A DNA stretch of 8,115 nucleotides from Acidimicrobiia bacterium (GCA_030624805.1 JAUXJL010000080.1:1-8115), one strand, 5' to 3'. Shown: positions 1-7,530, counted from the first letter of the stretch. Translations and numbers: made by a program. Notes: a model not told the origin generated them from the sequence alone.

Positions 1-406
1 GCAAGAGCTCGCGTGGGATGAGATCCAGTTCCTGTCCTACCTGAACGGTGGCGCCGATCTACAGCTTCATCGCTACTGGCTGCAGGGTGATTGCACGACC
101 GGCTGCGACCTGATGAAGGCCGTCTATCCCCGGGTACCCGCCTCTGATCCGCCCGCCTACCAGACCACACCGCTGTTCACCTCCGTCGAGGCCACGGGAA
201 TCATCGCATCCGCCACCGCACCAACATTTGTCGGCCAGGTATGGACGGGGGGCACGATCGTCGACATCACAGCCTGCGACGAAGCCGGCGGGTCGCCATG
301 TGACTTCAGTCTGGTTGAGATCAAACTGCGGGCCGATCCCGCTGAGTTCGGGGCCGTCGCCAACGTCGAAATAACCGAGCAAGTAAGGATCCGTAATGCG
401 AAATAG
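1..406 (+). CDS. Probable minor type IV pilin/pseudopilin (PilW/GspJ-like), C-terminal part
   Basis: The open frame enters from the left edge (first full codon at base 2) and ends with TAG at 404-406, giving 134 visible residues. The N-terminal prepilin leader and hydrophobic helix that would prove the family lie outside the window. What is visible is a globular, probably beta-rich domain with four cysteines (fragment residues 31, 35, 92 and 100), consistent with an exported protein that could form disulphides. It ends in EITEQVRIRNAK; PilW/GspJ/ComGF-type minor pilins often end in a similar short beta strand followed by RN. The next gene starts inside its last codons and encodes a PilX-like prepilin, and PilW and PilX are commonly adjacent in minor pilin clusters. 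By inference it would sit in the pilus tip or priming complex at the inner membrane. The assignment rests on context and the C-terminal pattern; another exported surface protein is possible. Confidence 0.5.
   Translation, partial: QELAWDEIQFLSYLNGGADLQLHRYWLQGDCTTGCDLMKAVYPRVPASDPPAYQTTPLFTSVEATGIIASATAPTFVGQVWTGGTIVDITACDEAGGSPCDFSLVEIKLRADPAEFGAVANVEITEQVRIRNAK
385..389 (+). promoter_or_regulatory. Ribosome binding site of the PilX-like gene
   Basis: AAGGA lies six bases before the ATG at 396, inside the last codons of the upstream gene. This good Shine-Dalgarno match supports the ATG as the true start and suggests the two genes are read from one mRNA with coupled translation. Confidence 0.7.
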
Positions 407-1991
407 CGTGCTCCACCGGGACGAATCCGGCTTCGCAATGATCACCGTCGTGATGGGCTTCATGGTCGTTGCCATGCTGGCCTTCCTCCTTATGTCGAAT
501 TCGGAACGCCAGATTGAGGAGTCATACCGGGTGTACCGGGAGGACCGGGTGCTGGCATCCGCCGAAGCCCAACTCGAGCGGTATGCCGCGCTGCTCACAG
601 AGGACGGTCTCTACTACGACGTCAGGGTCGACGATGCTGAGCGGGCCCGCGAGTGCACCACCTCATCCATCCCGGCCAGCATTGGGGTGGTTCGCCAGCC
701 GGGTCAGACCTGGGCCGACCTCCAGTGCACTGCCTGGGATTACGAGGATCCGGGCGCCGGCTGGTACGAGAGCCCACTCATCGCCGGGACGACCACCGGA
801 GAACGGGTCGAGATTCAGATGGAGGTTTCCCCACCGTCCGGCCCCAACCCGCTTCTCGTGTCGGTCACCGGCCGCAACCTCATCGGTACAGAAATTCGGG
901 CGGTGAGCGCATCCATGAGGGCCGAGTCGCTCTCAGAATATGTCCGGTCTTCGAACGGCGACCTCCGGTACGGGGCCGGAGCCGACATCACCGGTAAGAT
1001 CTTCGCCAACGGCGATCTCGACTTCACCGCCGGTAACAAGGTTCACGACGACATCTTCGCCCGCGACCAAATCGGGCAGGGTTCGGGATATACGACGCCA
1101 ATATACGAAGATGGGGCAGTCGCCTACGTCGGTGATCCGGTAGCGGGCCAGACCCCACCCCTGTACAACGATTTCGCCGAAACATCGCTGGCCAGCTTCG
1201 ATTTCAACACCATCTGGCAACAGACTCAGGCTGTAAAAACCGCCGCTTGCCTCGGTGGCGGCCTGTGCCTGAATCAACCTGGTGCCAACTCGTATCTGGT
1301 CGAGCCCATCGTCAACGGCACCGGAGGGGCCTTCAAGATCTGGTGGAACTCGACGAGCATGAATCCGAGCTCGTGCGGAAACGTTTTCAACGATGACGGA
1401 CACCTGGAGTCAGGTTGGAACTCGCTCGGTACGATTCCGATCCCGGCCAACGGGGCGGTGTGGGTAAACGGAGACGTAATCGTCGGCGATCGTGACGAGC
1501 CTGGAACCTTCGCCAGGATCGAAGGCAGTTTCACCATTTACGCCGGCGATAACGGCGACACGATCCCCGGACTTCCCACCTCGGGCCAGCAATTCATCAT
1601 GCAGAACAAGTCCATCATGGTCGACGTGCGGGACGGATCTATGCCGGGAGGAACCGCCGTGGCCGCCCTCATCGCCTCCGGCGAGGCGTATCTTCGGAAG
1701 GAAGCGGGCCAGGCGTCGGGCAATCACCTTCTCCTGGAGGCGTCGCTGCTGACTCAGGGCGGCGTGTTCCGGGGAACCACCTGTGGCGCCAGCAGTGCCA
1801 CCACCGAGTTCACATTCCGGGGCTCCCTGACTTCACAGGGCACCGGTGCCATGTCGGGCACCTTCACTCCCCGCAACTACGGATTCGACCCCCGGCTCCA
1901 GAACATCCGGCCCCCCTACTTCCCGCTGGTCAACGACCGGTGGTGGTGGCAGGACTGGCGTGAGCTGGCCATCCCCGACTGGGCCAAGTAA
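396..1991 (+). CDS. PilX-like type IV pilus assembly protein with prepilin leader
   Basis: The 531-residue protein begins with a short charged leader (MRNSVLHRDESG) followed by a hydrophobic helix at about residues 13-33. This is the layout of a type III prepilin signal, with predicted PilD-type cleavage after Gly12 before Phe13. Position +5 of the mature form is Thr17, not the usual Glu; PilX N-terminal domains also tend to lack or vary this residue. A charged amphipathic helix follows (about 36-70). The rest looks extracellular: Gly/Asn/Asp-rich, with a beta-helix-like stretch near 187-228 (ADITGKIFANGDLDF and on), a second such stretch near 353-383, and six cysteines (87, 111, 285, 291, 327, 463). 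The end is tryptophan-rich (three Trp at 516-518, WRE at 521-523). It overlaps the previous gene by 11 bases and has a strong ribosome site. Probable role: minor pilin or pilus-associated surface protein anchored in the membrane before assembly. The exact family (PilX_N plus a DUF7305-like domain) is recalled, not searched. Confidence 0.65.
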   Translation: MRNSVLHRDESGFAMITVVMGFMVVAMLAFLLMSNSERQIEESYRVYREDRVLASAEAQLERYAALLTEDGLYYDVRVDDAERARECTTSSIPASIGVVRQPGQTWADLQCTAWDYEDPGAGWYESPLIAGTTTGERVEIQMEVSPPSGPNPLLVSVTGRNLIGTEIRAVSASMRAESLSEYVRSSNGDLRYGAGADITGKIFANGDLDFTAGNKVHDDIFARDQIGQGSGYTTPIYEDGAVAYVGDPVAGQTPPLYNDFAETSLASFDFNTIWQQTQAVKTAACLGGGLCLNQPGANSYLVEPIVNGTGGAFKIWWNSTSMNPSSCGNVFNDDGHLESGWNSLGTIPIPANGAVWVNGDVIVGDRDEPGTFARIEGSFTIYAGDNGDTIPGLPTSGQQFIMQNKSIMVDVRDGSMPGGTAVAALIASGEAYLRKEAGQASGNHLLLEASLLTQGGVFRGTTCGASSATTEFTFRGSLTSQGTGAMSGTFTPRNYGFDPRLQNIRPPYFPLVNDRWWWQDWRELAIPDWAK

Positions 1992-1995
1992 GCGT

Positions 1996-4185
1996 TCAGT
2001 CGACCGCCTGGACTCGGAAGGCGTCATAGATACCATCCAGGTCGCGTAGCTCACCGATGGCGCGTTCCATCTGGCTCGGGTCTGATAGCTCGACTTCGTA
2101 ACGGAGCGTGGCGGTGCGATCCTGGCTCACGACCGACGATGAGGCCAAGATGTTGGCTCCCAGGTCGGAGAGAACGGCCGTTACGTCCCTCAGCAAGCCC
2201 GGCCGGTCGAGAGCTTCGACCTGAATCCACACTGCAAAGCTCGACTGGCGGGTTCGCGACCATGCCACGTCGATCATTCGCTCCGAGCGTTCCGTGAGAT
2301 CTCCCAGGTTGGTGCAATCTGCCCGGTGGACCGACACGCCGCCCCCGACGGTGACGAATCCCACAATGTCGTCGCCGGGCACCGGCCCGCAGCAGCGGGC
2401 AAGTCGCACGGCCAGATCCTCTTGCCCCTCGACGGCAATCTCCGGAGCAAGCCCGCCCGGGAAGCGGGACCGCGGCGGCAACAGCTCGGCGTCGGGCTCC
2501 CCGCCGAACTCATCAGGGCGGGCCAGACGAACCAGACGGGCCACGACAGTAGCGGACGAGACGTGCCCCTCTCCGATAGCGGCATACAACGTGGTTAAGT
2601 CCTGGTAGCTGAGCGCATGGCCAACCTCCTCGAGCATCCGGTCACGCTGGGCGCCCGACAACCCGAGTCCCTCCCGGGCGAGTGCGGTGCGCACCTCGTC
2701 CTTGCCCGAGGAGAGGGCCTCCTCGCGCCGCTCGCGATTGAACCATTGGCGAATCTTGGCGGCGGCCCGTGATGTCTGAGCGAACTTGAGCCAATCCCGG
2801 CTCGGATGAGCAGATTGGGAACGCGACGTCGATATCTCGACGATGTCGCCCGACTTGAGCCGAGTGTTGAGCGCGACGAGGCGCCCATTCACCTTGGCGC
2901 CCACACACCTGTGGCCAACTTCGGTGTGGATGGCGTACGCAAAGTCGACCGGTGTGGCCCCTTTCGGCAAAGTCACGACCTTGCCCTTCGGCGTGACTGC
3001 GAACACCTCATCGCGATAGAGGTCAATCTTGAGCCCGGCCAAGAACTCCTCCGGGTCGGCAAAAGTGTCCCGCAGGAAGTGAATGTCGGCCATCCAGGCC
3101 AGGTCGCCGGGTGCCGCCCCCTCCTTATAGCTCCAATGTGCTGCCACACCCCGCTCGGCGCGGGCATGCATCTCCCCGGTCCGGATCTGCACCTCGAGTG
3201 GCTTTCCGGCCGGGCCGAGCACCGTCGTATGAAGGCTCTGATACAGGTTGAACTTGGGAGTGGCGATGTAGTCCTTGAAGCGGCCATGGACGGGTGCCCA
3301 GAGAGTGTGGACGACCCCGAGCGCCGCATAACAGTCGGTGATGTCTTCGGTGAGGATGCGGATGCCGATGAGGTCATGGATTTCCTCGAACGGGTACCCG
3401 GTCTCGATCATCTTGCGATATATCGAATAGGCGTGCTTGGGACGACCGGTTACGTCGGCTTTCACACTGGCGCTCGCGAGTGCAGCCGAGACCTCCCGGG
3501 TGGCAGCCTCAATAACCCCCTCGCGGGCCGGCGCTCGTTTTGCGAGCAAGTCGTTGATCTCCCGATTTCGGCGCGGGTGAAGGATGGCAAAAGACCGATC
3601 CTCCATCTCGTGTTTGATCTCTTGCATCCCAAGGCGGTGGGCAAGCGGGGCGTATACATCCACCGTCTCCTGGGCTATTCGATGCTGTTTATCGGAATCG
3701 AAGGGGCCCAAGGTTCGCACGTTGTGGAGACGATCAGCCAACTTGATCACGAGCACCCGGACGTCGTCTGCCATCGCAATGACCATTTTGCGGATTGTGG
3801 CAGCCTGAGCCTCGTCCCGATCTTCGAAGTCGACTCGATGCAGCTTGGTAACTCCGTCAATGAGGTCCGCCACTTCGGCGCCGAAGTCACGTCGCAGCTC
3901 GTCGAGGTCTACGTCTGTGTCCTCAACCGTGTCGTGCAGAATGCCGGCTGCCAGGGTCGGCTCGTCGAGGCCATAGTCGGCCAAGAGTTGGGTCACCGCC
4001 AGGGGGTGAAATATGAAGGGCTCACCGGTCTTACGAGTTTGGCCCTCATGCATGCTCTCGGAGAGGGCGAAGGCCCGTTCCAGAATGTCGGTCGAAGCCT
4101 CGGGATGCTGGTCGAGGTAGGACTCCACCACGCGATCAAAGGCTTCGCGGGGCGTCGAGCTCGGGGTGGGCTCAGGGCTGCTCAT
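1996..4185 (-). CDS. rel: Bifunctional (p)ppGpp synthetase/hydrolase (Rel/SpoT family)
   Basis: This 729-residue cytoplasmic enzyme transfers pyrophosphate from ATP to GDP/GTP and also hydrolyses (p)ppGpp, setting the stringent response. Domains in order: HD hydrolase (about 33-190) with FHP at 59-61, His84-Asp85 in ILHDTVEDT, and KLADRLHNVRTL at 148-159, so hydrolysis looks intact; synthetase (about 240-355) with GRPKHAYSIYRKM at 247-259, EIHDLIGIRI at 268-277 and YQSLHTT at 315-321; TGS (about 392-452); a helical part; the conserved-cysteine domain with Cys598-Cys599, His620 and Cys624; and an ACT domain (about 650-725). RFKD at 302-305 is the RXKD motif of bifunctional enzymes, where monofunctional RelA has EXDD. 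Length is normal for the family. The ATG at 4183-4185 lies inside the end of apt (14-base overlap) and has no clear Shine-Dalgarno, so translation is probably coupled to apt. The secDF-apt-rel order is the actinobacterial one. The TVGGG run in the cysteine domain is a small departure from the usual TRGxG. Confidence 0.97.
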   Translation of the reverse strand: MSSPEPTPSSTPREAFDRVVESYLDQHPEASTDILERAFALSESMHEGQTRKTGEPFIFHPLAVTQLLADYGLDEPTLAAGILHDTVEDTDVDLDELRRDFGAEVADLIDGVTKLHRVDFEDRDEAQAATIRKMVIAMADDVRVLVIKLADRLHNVRTLGPFDSDKQHRIAQETVDVYAPLAHRLGMQEIKHEMEDRSFAILHPRRNREINDLLAKRAPAREGVIEAATREVSAALASASVKADVTGRPKHAYSIYRKMIETGYPFEEIHDLIGIRILTEDITDCYAALGVVHTLWAPVHGRFKDYIATPKFNLYQSLHTTVLGPAGKPLEVQIRTGEMHARAERGVAAHWSYKEGAAPGDLAWMADIHFLRDTFADPEEFLAGLKIDLYRDEVFAVTPKGKVVTLPKGATPVDFAYAIHTEVGHRCVGAKVNGRLVALNTRLKSGDIVEISTSRSQSAHPSRDWLKFAQTSRAAAKIRQWFNRERREEALSSGKDEVRTALAREGLGLSGAQRDRMLEEVGHALSYQDLTTLYAAIGEGHVSSATVVARLVRLARPDEFGGEPDAELLPPRSRFPGGLAPEIAVEGQEDLAVRLARCCGPVPGDDIVGFVTVGGGVSVHRADCTNLGDLTERSERMIDVAWSRTRQSSFAVWIQVEALDRPGLLRDVTAVLSDLGANILASSSVVSQDRTATLRYEVELSDPSQMERAIGELRDLDGIYDAFRVQAVD

Positions 4186-4696
4186 ATTGAACGAGCGAAA
4201 TCAGGTCATACCCATCGAGCCGCTGCCGGCCTCCCAGGAACTCCAGCTCCACCATGACGCCTATCCCCACCACGGTTGCCCCAAGCCGCTCAATCAGTTT
4301 GGCGGCAGTGATCGCCGTGCCGCCCGTCGCCAGCACGTCATCGATGATGAGGACCCGGTCTCCTGCCTTCACCGCGTCCTTGTGTAGCTCGAGCGAGTCG
4401 GAACCGTACTCGAGTTGGTAGTCCTCTCGGACAACGTCATAGGGCAGCTTGCCCGGTTTACGAATGGGAATGAAGCCTGCTCCGAGGCTGAGCGCGATCG
4501 GGGCCGCGAAGATGAACCCCCGCGACTCGATTCCGGCCACCTGAGTGACCTCCGCCGCCCGGTAGTGGTCGACGAGCGCGCCGACGGCGACTTGTAACCC
4601 GTTGTGATCACCGAGCAGGGGCGTAATGTCCTTGAACATGATCCCCGGCTCGGGGAAATCAGGTATGTCGCGAATCAGGTCTGTCAGGACTTTCAC
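4172..4696 (-). CDS. apt: Adenine phosphoribosyltransferase
   Basis: The 174-residue cytoplasmic enzyme converts adenine and PRPP to AMP and pyrophosphate (purine salvage). The N-terminus reads LIRDIPDFPEPGIMFKDITP (7-26), typical of the family. AGIESRGFIFAAPIA (54-68) is the conserved core segment, and RKPGKLP (79-85) belongs to the flexible loop. VLIIDDVLATGGT (115-127) is the PRPP-binding signature with its two adjacent aspartates. Length matches bacterial Apt (about 170-183). The start is GTG at 4694-4696; an in-frame TAG lies four codons upstream and the protein aligns from its first residues, so this start is well constrained. There is no convincing Shine-Dalgarno, but a TANNNT element lies six bases upstream (see separate entry). 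It is followed by rel with a 14-base overlap and preceded by secF with a 40-base gap. Pairing with rel fits a shared concern with purine nucleotides. Confidence 0.97.
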   Translation of the reverse strand: MKVLTDLIRDIPDFPEPGIMFKDITPLLGDHNGLQVAVGALVDHYRAAEVTQVAGIESRGFIFAAPIALSLGAGFIPIRKPGKLPYDVVREDYQLEYGSDSLELHKDAVKAGDRVLIIDDVLATGGTAITAAKLIERLGATVVGIGVMVELEFLGGRQRLDGYDLISLVQYEQP

Positions 4697-4702
4697 GCGA
4701 GA

Positions 4703-4708
4703 AGTCTA
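4703..4708 (-). promoter_or_regulatory. Possible -10 element for a leaderless apt transcript
   Basis: Read on the minus strand, TAGACT fits the TANNNT -10 pattern. It is followed by six bases (TCTCGC) and then the GTG start of apt, so transcription would begin at or next to the start codon. No good -35 is visible at the usual distance. Leaderless genes are common in Actinobacteria, and apt lacks a clear Shine-Dalgarno, which fits. A six-base match in GC-rich DNA can arise by chance, so this is tentative. Confidence 0.3.
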
Positions 4709-4710
4709 CC

Positions 4711-4736
4711 TGCGTCGGGCCGCACAGCCCGACACA
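4711..4736 (-). other. Inverted repeat / RNA hairpin between secF and apt
   Basis: GTCGGGC (4714-4720) and GCCCGAC (4727-4733) are perfect complements around a six-base loop. Two further pairs (4711/4736 and 4712/4735) extend the stem beyond one mismatch. It begins directly after the secF stop. In the minus-strand RNA no U-run follows, so it is not a standard intrinsic terminator. It could be an attenuator, an mRNA-processing or stability element, or part of an apt promoter. Confidence 0.5.
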
Positions 4737-5798
4737 CTACCGGCGGCGCTTGCCCTTTTTGGGGGGCCGGGGCTTGGGCCCGACCGCGGGAGCGGGGGGC
4801 CTCTCCGGCGACTTCTTTGCCTTCTTCTCCTTCGGAGGGGGGGCTCGGTCGGGCTTGGGAGGGGCGGCCTCGATCTCCTGCCATTCCGGTTCGTTTGCTT
4901 TCCACGTAGCCAGCAACGGTGCTGCAACGAAGATCGATGAGTAGGTGCCGGCTGCCACACCAACGAAGAGCGCCAGCGCGAAATCACGAAGTGTCGTAGC
5001 GCCGAGCAAGTAGGAGCCGACAAATAGCAGGCTGCCGACCGGCAGAAGGCTCGTGAGAGAGGTGTTCAAGGAACGCATGAGAACCGCGTTCATCGAGTCG
5101 TTGATTACCTGCTTGAGGGTCCGCCGGCCCTCACTGATCTGCACGGTCTCGACGATCTTGTCGAACACCACAACTGTGTCGTACAGCGAATACCCGAGAA
5201 TCGTCAAGATGGCAATCACCGTTGACGGCGTGACTTCGAAACCGGTGATGGAGTACACGCCGGCGGTGAGGATGAGATCGTGAAAGAGGGCTACCAAACC
5301 GGCCAGCGCCATCTTCCACTCAAAGCGCCAGGCAATAAAAATGGACACGACGATCAGGAAGATCACGAGGGCCCTCACTGCCGAGCGGGCGATCTCCTCC
5401 CCGAAGGCAGGGCCGACGGCGGTGACCGAAGCCTCATTGGCGGCAACGCCGGCCACCACCGCCACCGCGGTCACAACCGATTCTTCTACGACCGGATCTT
5501 CGATGATTTCCGCCTGGACCCTGATTCCCTCAGCGCCGCCGCTCGTGAGCTGGATGGTGGCGGCCTCGAGCCCGAAGGGACGAAGGGCGTCTCGCACGTC
5601 GGCAACGGTCGCTCCCGCCTCATTAGAGGCCTCGATGACGGTTCCGCCTTCAAAGTCCACCCCCAGATTGAGGCCCCGCACCAGCAGGGATCCCACCGAT
5701 ACCGTCAGCAGAATCGCCGAGATCGTGAAGCCGATTCGCTTGCGACCGACAAAGTCAAACGTCGTCTCGTTCCGATAGAGGCGGGTTAAAACGCTCAT
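4737..5798 (-). CDS. secF: Protein translocase subunit SecF
   Basis: The 353-residue inner-membrane protein pairs with SecD to use the proton gradient in late steps of Sec-dependent export. Visible are the N-terminal FDFVGRKRIGF (14-24), a first membrane helix (about 23-40), the periplasmic signature LGVDFEGGT (45-53), VGPAFGEEI (128-136), and five membrane segments between about 140 and 297. The fourth helix carries LGYSLYDTVVVFDKI (201-215); Asp207 and Arg242 align with E. coli SecF Asp213 and Arg247, which matter for proton movement. The SLYDTVVVFDK form is typical of Actinobacteria. Residues 312-353 are a cytoplasmic tail with 16 basic and 14 proline residues and only 3 acidic ones. The ATG at 5796-5798 overlaps the secD stop as ATGA and is preceded by GAGAGG seven bases away. 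The stop is TAG at 4737-4739. Confidence 0.97.
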   Translation of the reverse strand: MSVLTRLYRNETTFDFVGRKRIGFTISAILLTVSVGSLLVRGLNLGVDFEGGTVIEASNEAGATVADVRDALRPFGLEAATIQLTSGGAEGIRVQAEIIEDPVVEESVVTAVAVVAGVAANEASVTAVGPAFGEEIARSAVRALVIFLIVVSIFIAWRFEWKMALAGLVALFHDLILTAGVYSITGFEVTPSTVIAILTILGYSLYDTVVVFDKIVETVQISEGRRTLKQVINDSMNAVLMRSLNTSLTSLLPVGSLLFVGSYLLGATTLRDFALALFVGVAAGTYSSIFVAAPLLATWKANEPEWQEIEAAPPKPDRAPPPKEKKAKKSPERPPAPAVGPKPRPPKKGKRRR

Positions 5799-7243
5799 GC
5801 CGGTACCTCTCTGAGATCCTTGCCGGTAGTTCCTCGGATGCTGAACGCCCCGCCCTCCCCCAGCCGGGTGCTCGCCAGCAAGGCGACCGCGTTACGGGTA
5901 AAGAAGTAGGCGACGAACACGTCGATGAGAGTGGCGAGGCCGAGCGCAAGCGCAAAACCTTTCACGGGACCAATCGCGATAAACCACAACAGAATCGCGC
6001 CGGTGAACGAGACGGTGTCGGCAGTCAGGATGGTGCGGAAAGCCCGGCTGAAACCCTCTTCGACGGCGTCTTCCACCGTTCGGCCGTGCCGGATCTCTTC
6101 CTTGATGCGTTCGAAGTAGACGATGTATGAGTCCGAGGTGATGCCGACCGAAACGATGATTCCGGCCACACCGGCCAGGGTGAGGGTGAGCCCCTGGCTG
6201 GCTCCCAACACCGAATAGGCCCCAACCACCAGCGAACCAAAGATGGAAAGCCCCAGCACCGTCACCAGCCCGAGAATGCGATAGTAGAACACCATGGCAA
6301 CCGCCACCAGGGCCAACCCGGCGAAGCCGGCGATGAGCCCGGCGTTGAGTGAATCACGTCCCAGCGAAGCCGAAACGAATTGCACTTGTTCACGTTCGAG
6401 CACGATCGGCAACGCTCCGAACTTGAGGACGATCTCGAGGTCGCGAGCTTCCTGCTCAGGATCGTCGGCGCCTCCGAGTGTGATCTGAGCTCCGCCCGAA
6501 ATGCCAACATTTGGATCGACGCTCGCAGCCACTTGCGGCGCCGAGATCACAGTTCCGTCGAGCACTATGGCAAACCGACGTCGCGGGTCGCCCACCGGAA
6601 AACCGGCGGCCGTCCGGGTGGCGGCGGCAAACTTATCGTCGCCTTCGCTCGTGAAGTCGAGTGAGACCACCCATTCAAACTGCGTAAACACCGCCGACGC
6701 GTCGGTGATGTCTGCCCCCAACGCGAACGCCCCGTCAACCGCCAGCGGACCTTCGAGCGGATCGAGATTGGAGAGCGTGGCAGGTTGACTCGGGTCATCT
6801 TCAGACGCGTCGATCGGTGGTCCGAGCGGGCCGAGCAGGCCATCGTTCAGGACCGCTCGGAACGAGAGCTGCCCGGTCGAGCCAATCGCCTCGAGGGCGC
6901 GTTCTCGATCGGTTACACCCGGCAGCTGGACAATGATGTTGTTGTTGCCTGCTATCTGAATAACGGGTTCCTGCACGTTGCCGAGAGCTTCAATCCGCTT
7001 CCGCATCACATTGACTGCCTGGTCGAGTTGCTCGCTGGTCGTGCCCGACGGCGCCCGCAAGATGACCGAGGTGCCCCCCGCCAGGTCGAGCCCGAGCTTG
7101 GGGGTGGTGTCGGTGGCGTACACGGCTGCCAACCCTCCCCAGCCGAGACCAATCATCACGAGGATGGCAATAATTCGGCTCGAACGGCTGGTGGCGGCGG
7201 TCTCTCCCCCAGCCGGATCCTGCCCCTCCTGCCAGGCGGTCAT
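5795..7243 (-). CDS. secD: Protein translocase subunit SecD
   Basis: The 482-residue inner-membrane partner of SecF starts with a membrane helix at about 23-44, then LGLDLAGGTSV (50-60), a periplasmic P1 domain (about 60-290, including QLPGVTD at 106-112 and LKFGALPI at 273-280), then five membrane helices from about 301 to 447. The fourth helix motif is GITSDSYIVYFERIKEE (367-383): the proton-relay Asp371 is kept, but the neighbouring residues follow the actinobacterial form (M. tuberculosis has TTADSFVVFFERIKDE, from memory) rather than AVDANVLIFERIKEE. GPVKGFALALG (425-435) is also conserved. The protein is shorter than E. coli SecD (615 aa) and M. tuberculosis SecD (about 570), mainly in P1. 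The start ATG overlaps the yajC stop as ATGA (7240-7243), and no strong Shine-Dalgarno is seen, so translation is probably coupled. It ends four bases into secF. Confidence 0.97.
   Translation of the reverse strand: MTAWQEGQDPAGGETAATSRSSRIIAILVMIGLGWGGLAAVYATDTTPKLGLDLAGGTSVILRAPSGTTSEQLDQAVNVMRKRIEALGNVQEPVIQIAGNNNIIVQLPGVTDRERALEAIGSTGQLSFRAVLNDGLLGPLGPPIDASEDDPSQPATLSNLDPLEGPLAVDGAFALGADITDASAVFTQFEWVVSLDFTSEGDDKFAAATRTAAGFPVGDPRRRFAIVLDGTVISAPQVAASVDPNVGISGGAQITLGGADDPEQEARDLEIVLKFGALPIVLEREQVQFVSASLGRDSLNAGLIAGFAGLALVAVAMVFYYRILGLVTVLGLSIFGSLVVGAYSVLGASQGLTLTLAGVAGIIVSVGITSDSYIVYFERIKEEIRHGRTVEDAVEEGFSRAFRTILTADTVSFTGAILLWFIAIGPVKGFALALGLATLIDVFVAYFFTRNAVALLASTRLGEGGAFSIRGTTGKDLREVPA
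5806..5811 (-). promoter_or_regulatory. Ribosome binding site of secF
   Basis: GAGAGG on the minus strand lies seven bases before the secF ATG, inside the end of secD. It supports the chosen start and allows new initiation as well as coupling through the ATGA overlap. Confidence 0.6.
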
Positions 7244-7530
7244 TCGTCGCTGACCCGGGCCGCCACCGCCGCCCGTACCAGCCGGAGTCGGGTGCCTTCA
7301 CTCTCAATCACCACATGGTCGTCGTCGATGAACGTGACTATTCCGACCACCCCGCCAAACGACCGAACCTCGTCCCCCATCACCAATGTCTCGAGGAAAG
7401 CGTCCCGCTCCCGAACCCGCCTCCGCTGGCGAAAGCTGGTGAAGAGGAACAATCCTCCGAATATGGCAACGATCAGAAGCAGGCTTATGACGCCGCTCGA
7501 CCCGTCACCCGAGGCTTGTGCAATCAACAT
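7240..7530 (-). CDS. yajC: Preprotein translocase accessory subunit YajC
   Basis: This 96-residue single-span membrane protein associates with SecD-SecF. A short N-terminus is followed by one hydrophobic helix (about 13-32), a strongly basic segment (FRQRRRVRER, 33-42) that sets the cytoplasmic side, and the family core GDEVRSFGGVVGIVTFIDDD (52-71) followed by a beta-rich end. The usual RPQ after the helix is replaced by RQR. The length is normal (about 85-120 aa). The ATG at 7528-7530 has no recognisable Shine-Dalgarno, and a TANNNT element nine bases upstream suggests a very short leader. The TGA stop overlaps the secD start by four bases. Position next to secD makes the call firm despite low sequence conservation in this family. 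Confidence 0.93.
   Translation of the reverse strand: MLIAQASGDGSSGVISLLLIVAIFGGLFLFTSFRQRRRVRERDAFLETLVMGDEVRSFGGVVGIVTFIDDDHVVIESEGTRLRLVRAAVAARVSDE

Noticed and set aside
59..598. Minus-strand open frame of 179 codons opposite the pilin genes
   Set aside because: The plus-strand frames have prepilin features and a good ribosome site; this one has none.
2806..4257. Long plus-strand open frame of 483 codons
   Set aside because: It lies opposite rel, whose protein matches its family over its full length. The translation shows no recognisable domain, and such long antisense frames are common in GC-rich genes.
4737..4865. Frameshifted or spurious end of secF
   Set aside because: The proline/lysine-rich end follows the last membrane helix in the same frame with no break, and similar basic tails are plausible for actinobacterial SecF; there is no sign of a lost stop.
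5280..5789. Plus-strand open frame of 169 codons
   Set aside because: It is antisense to secF, with a low-complexity translation and no family resemblance.
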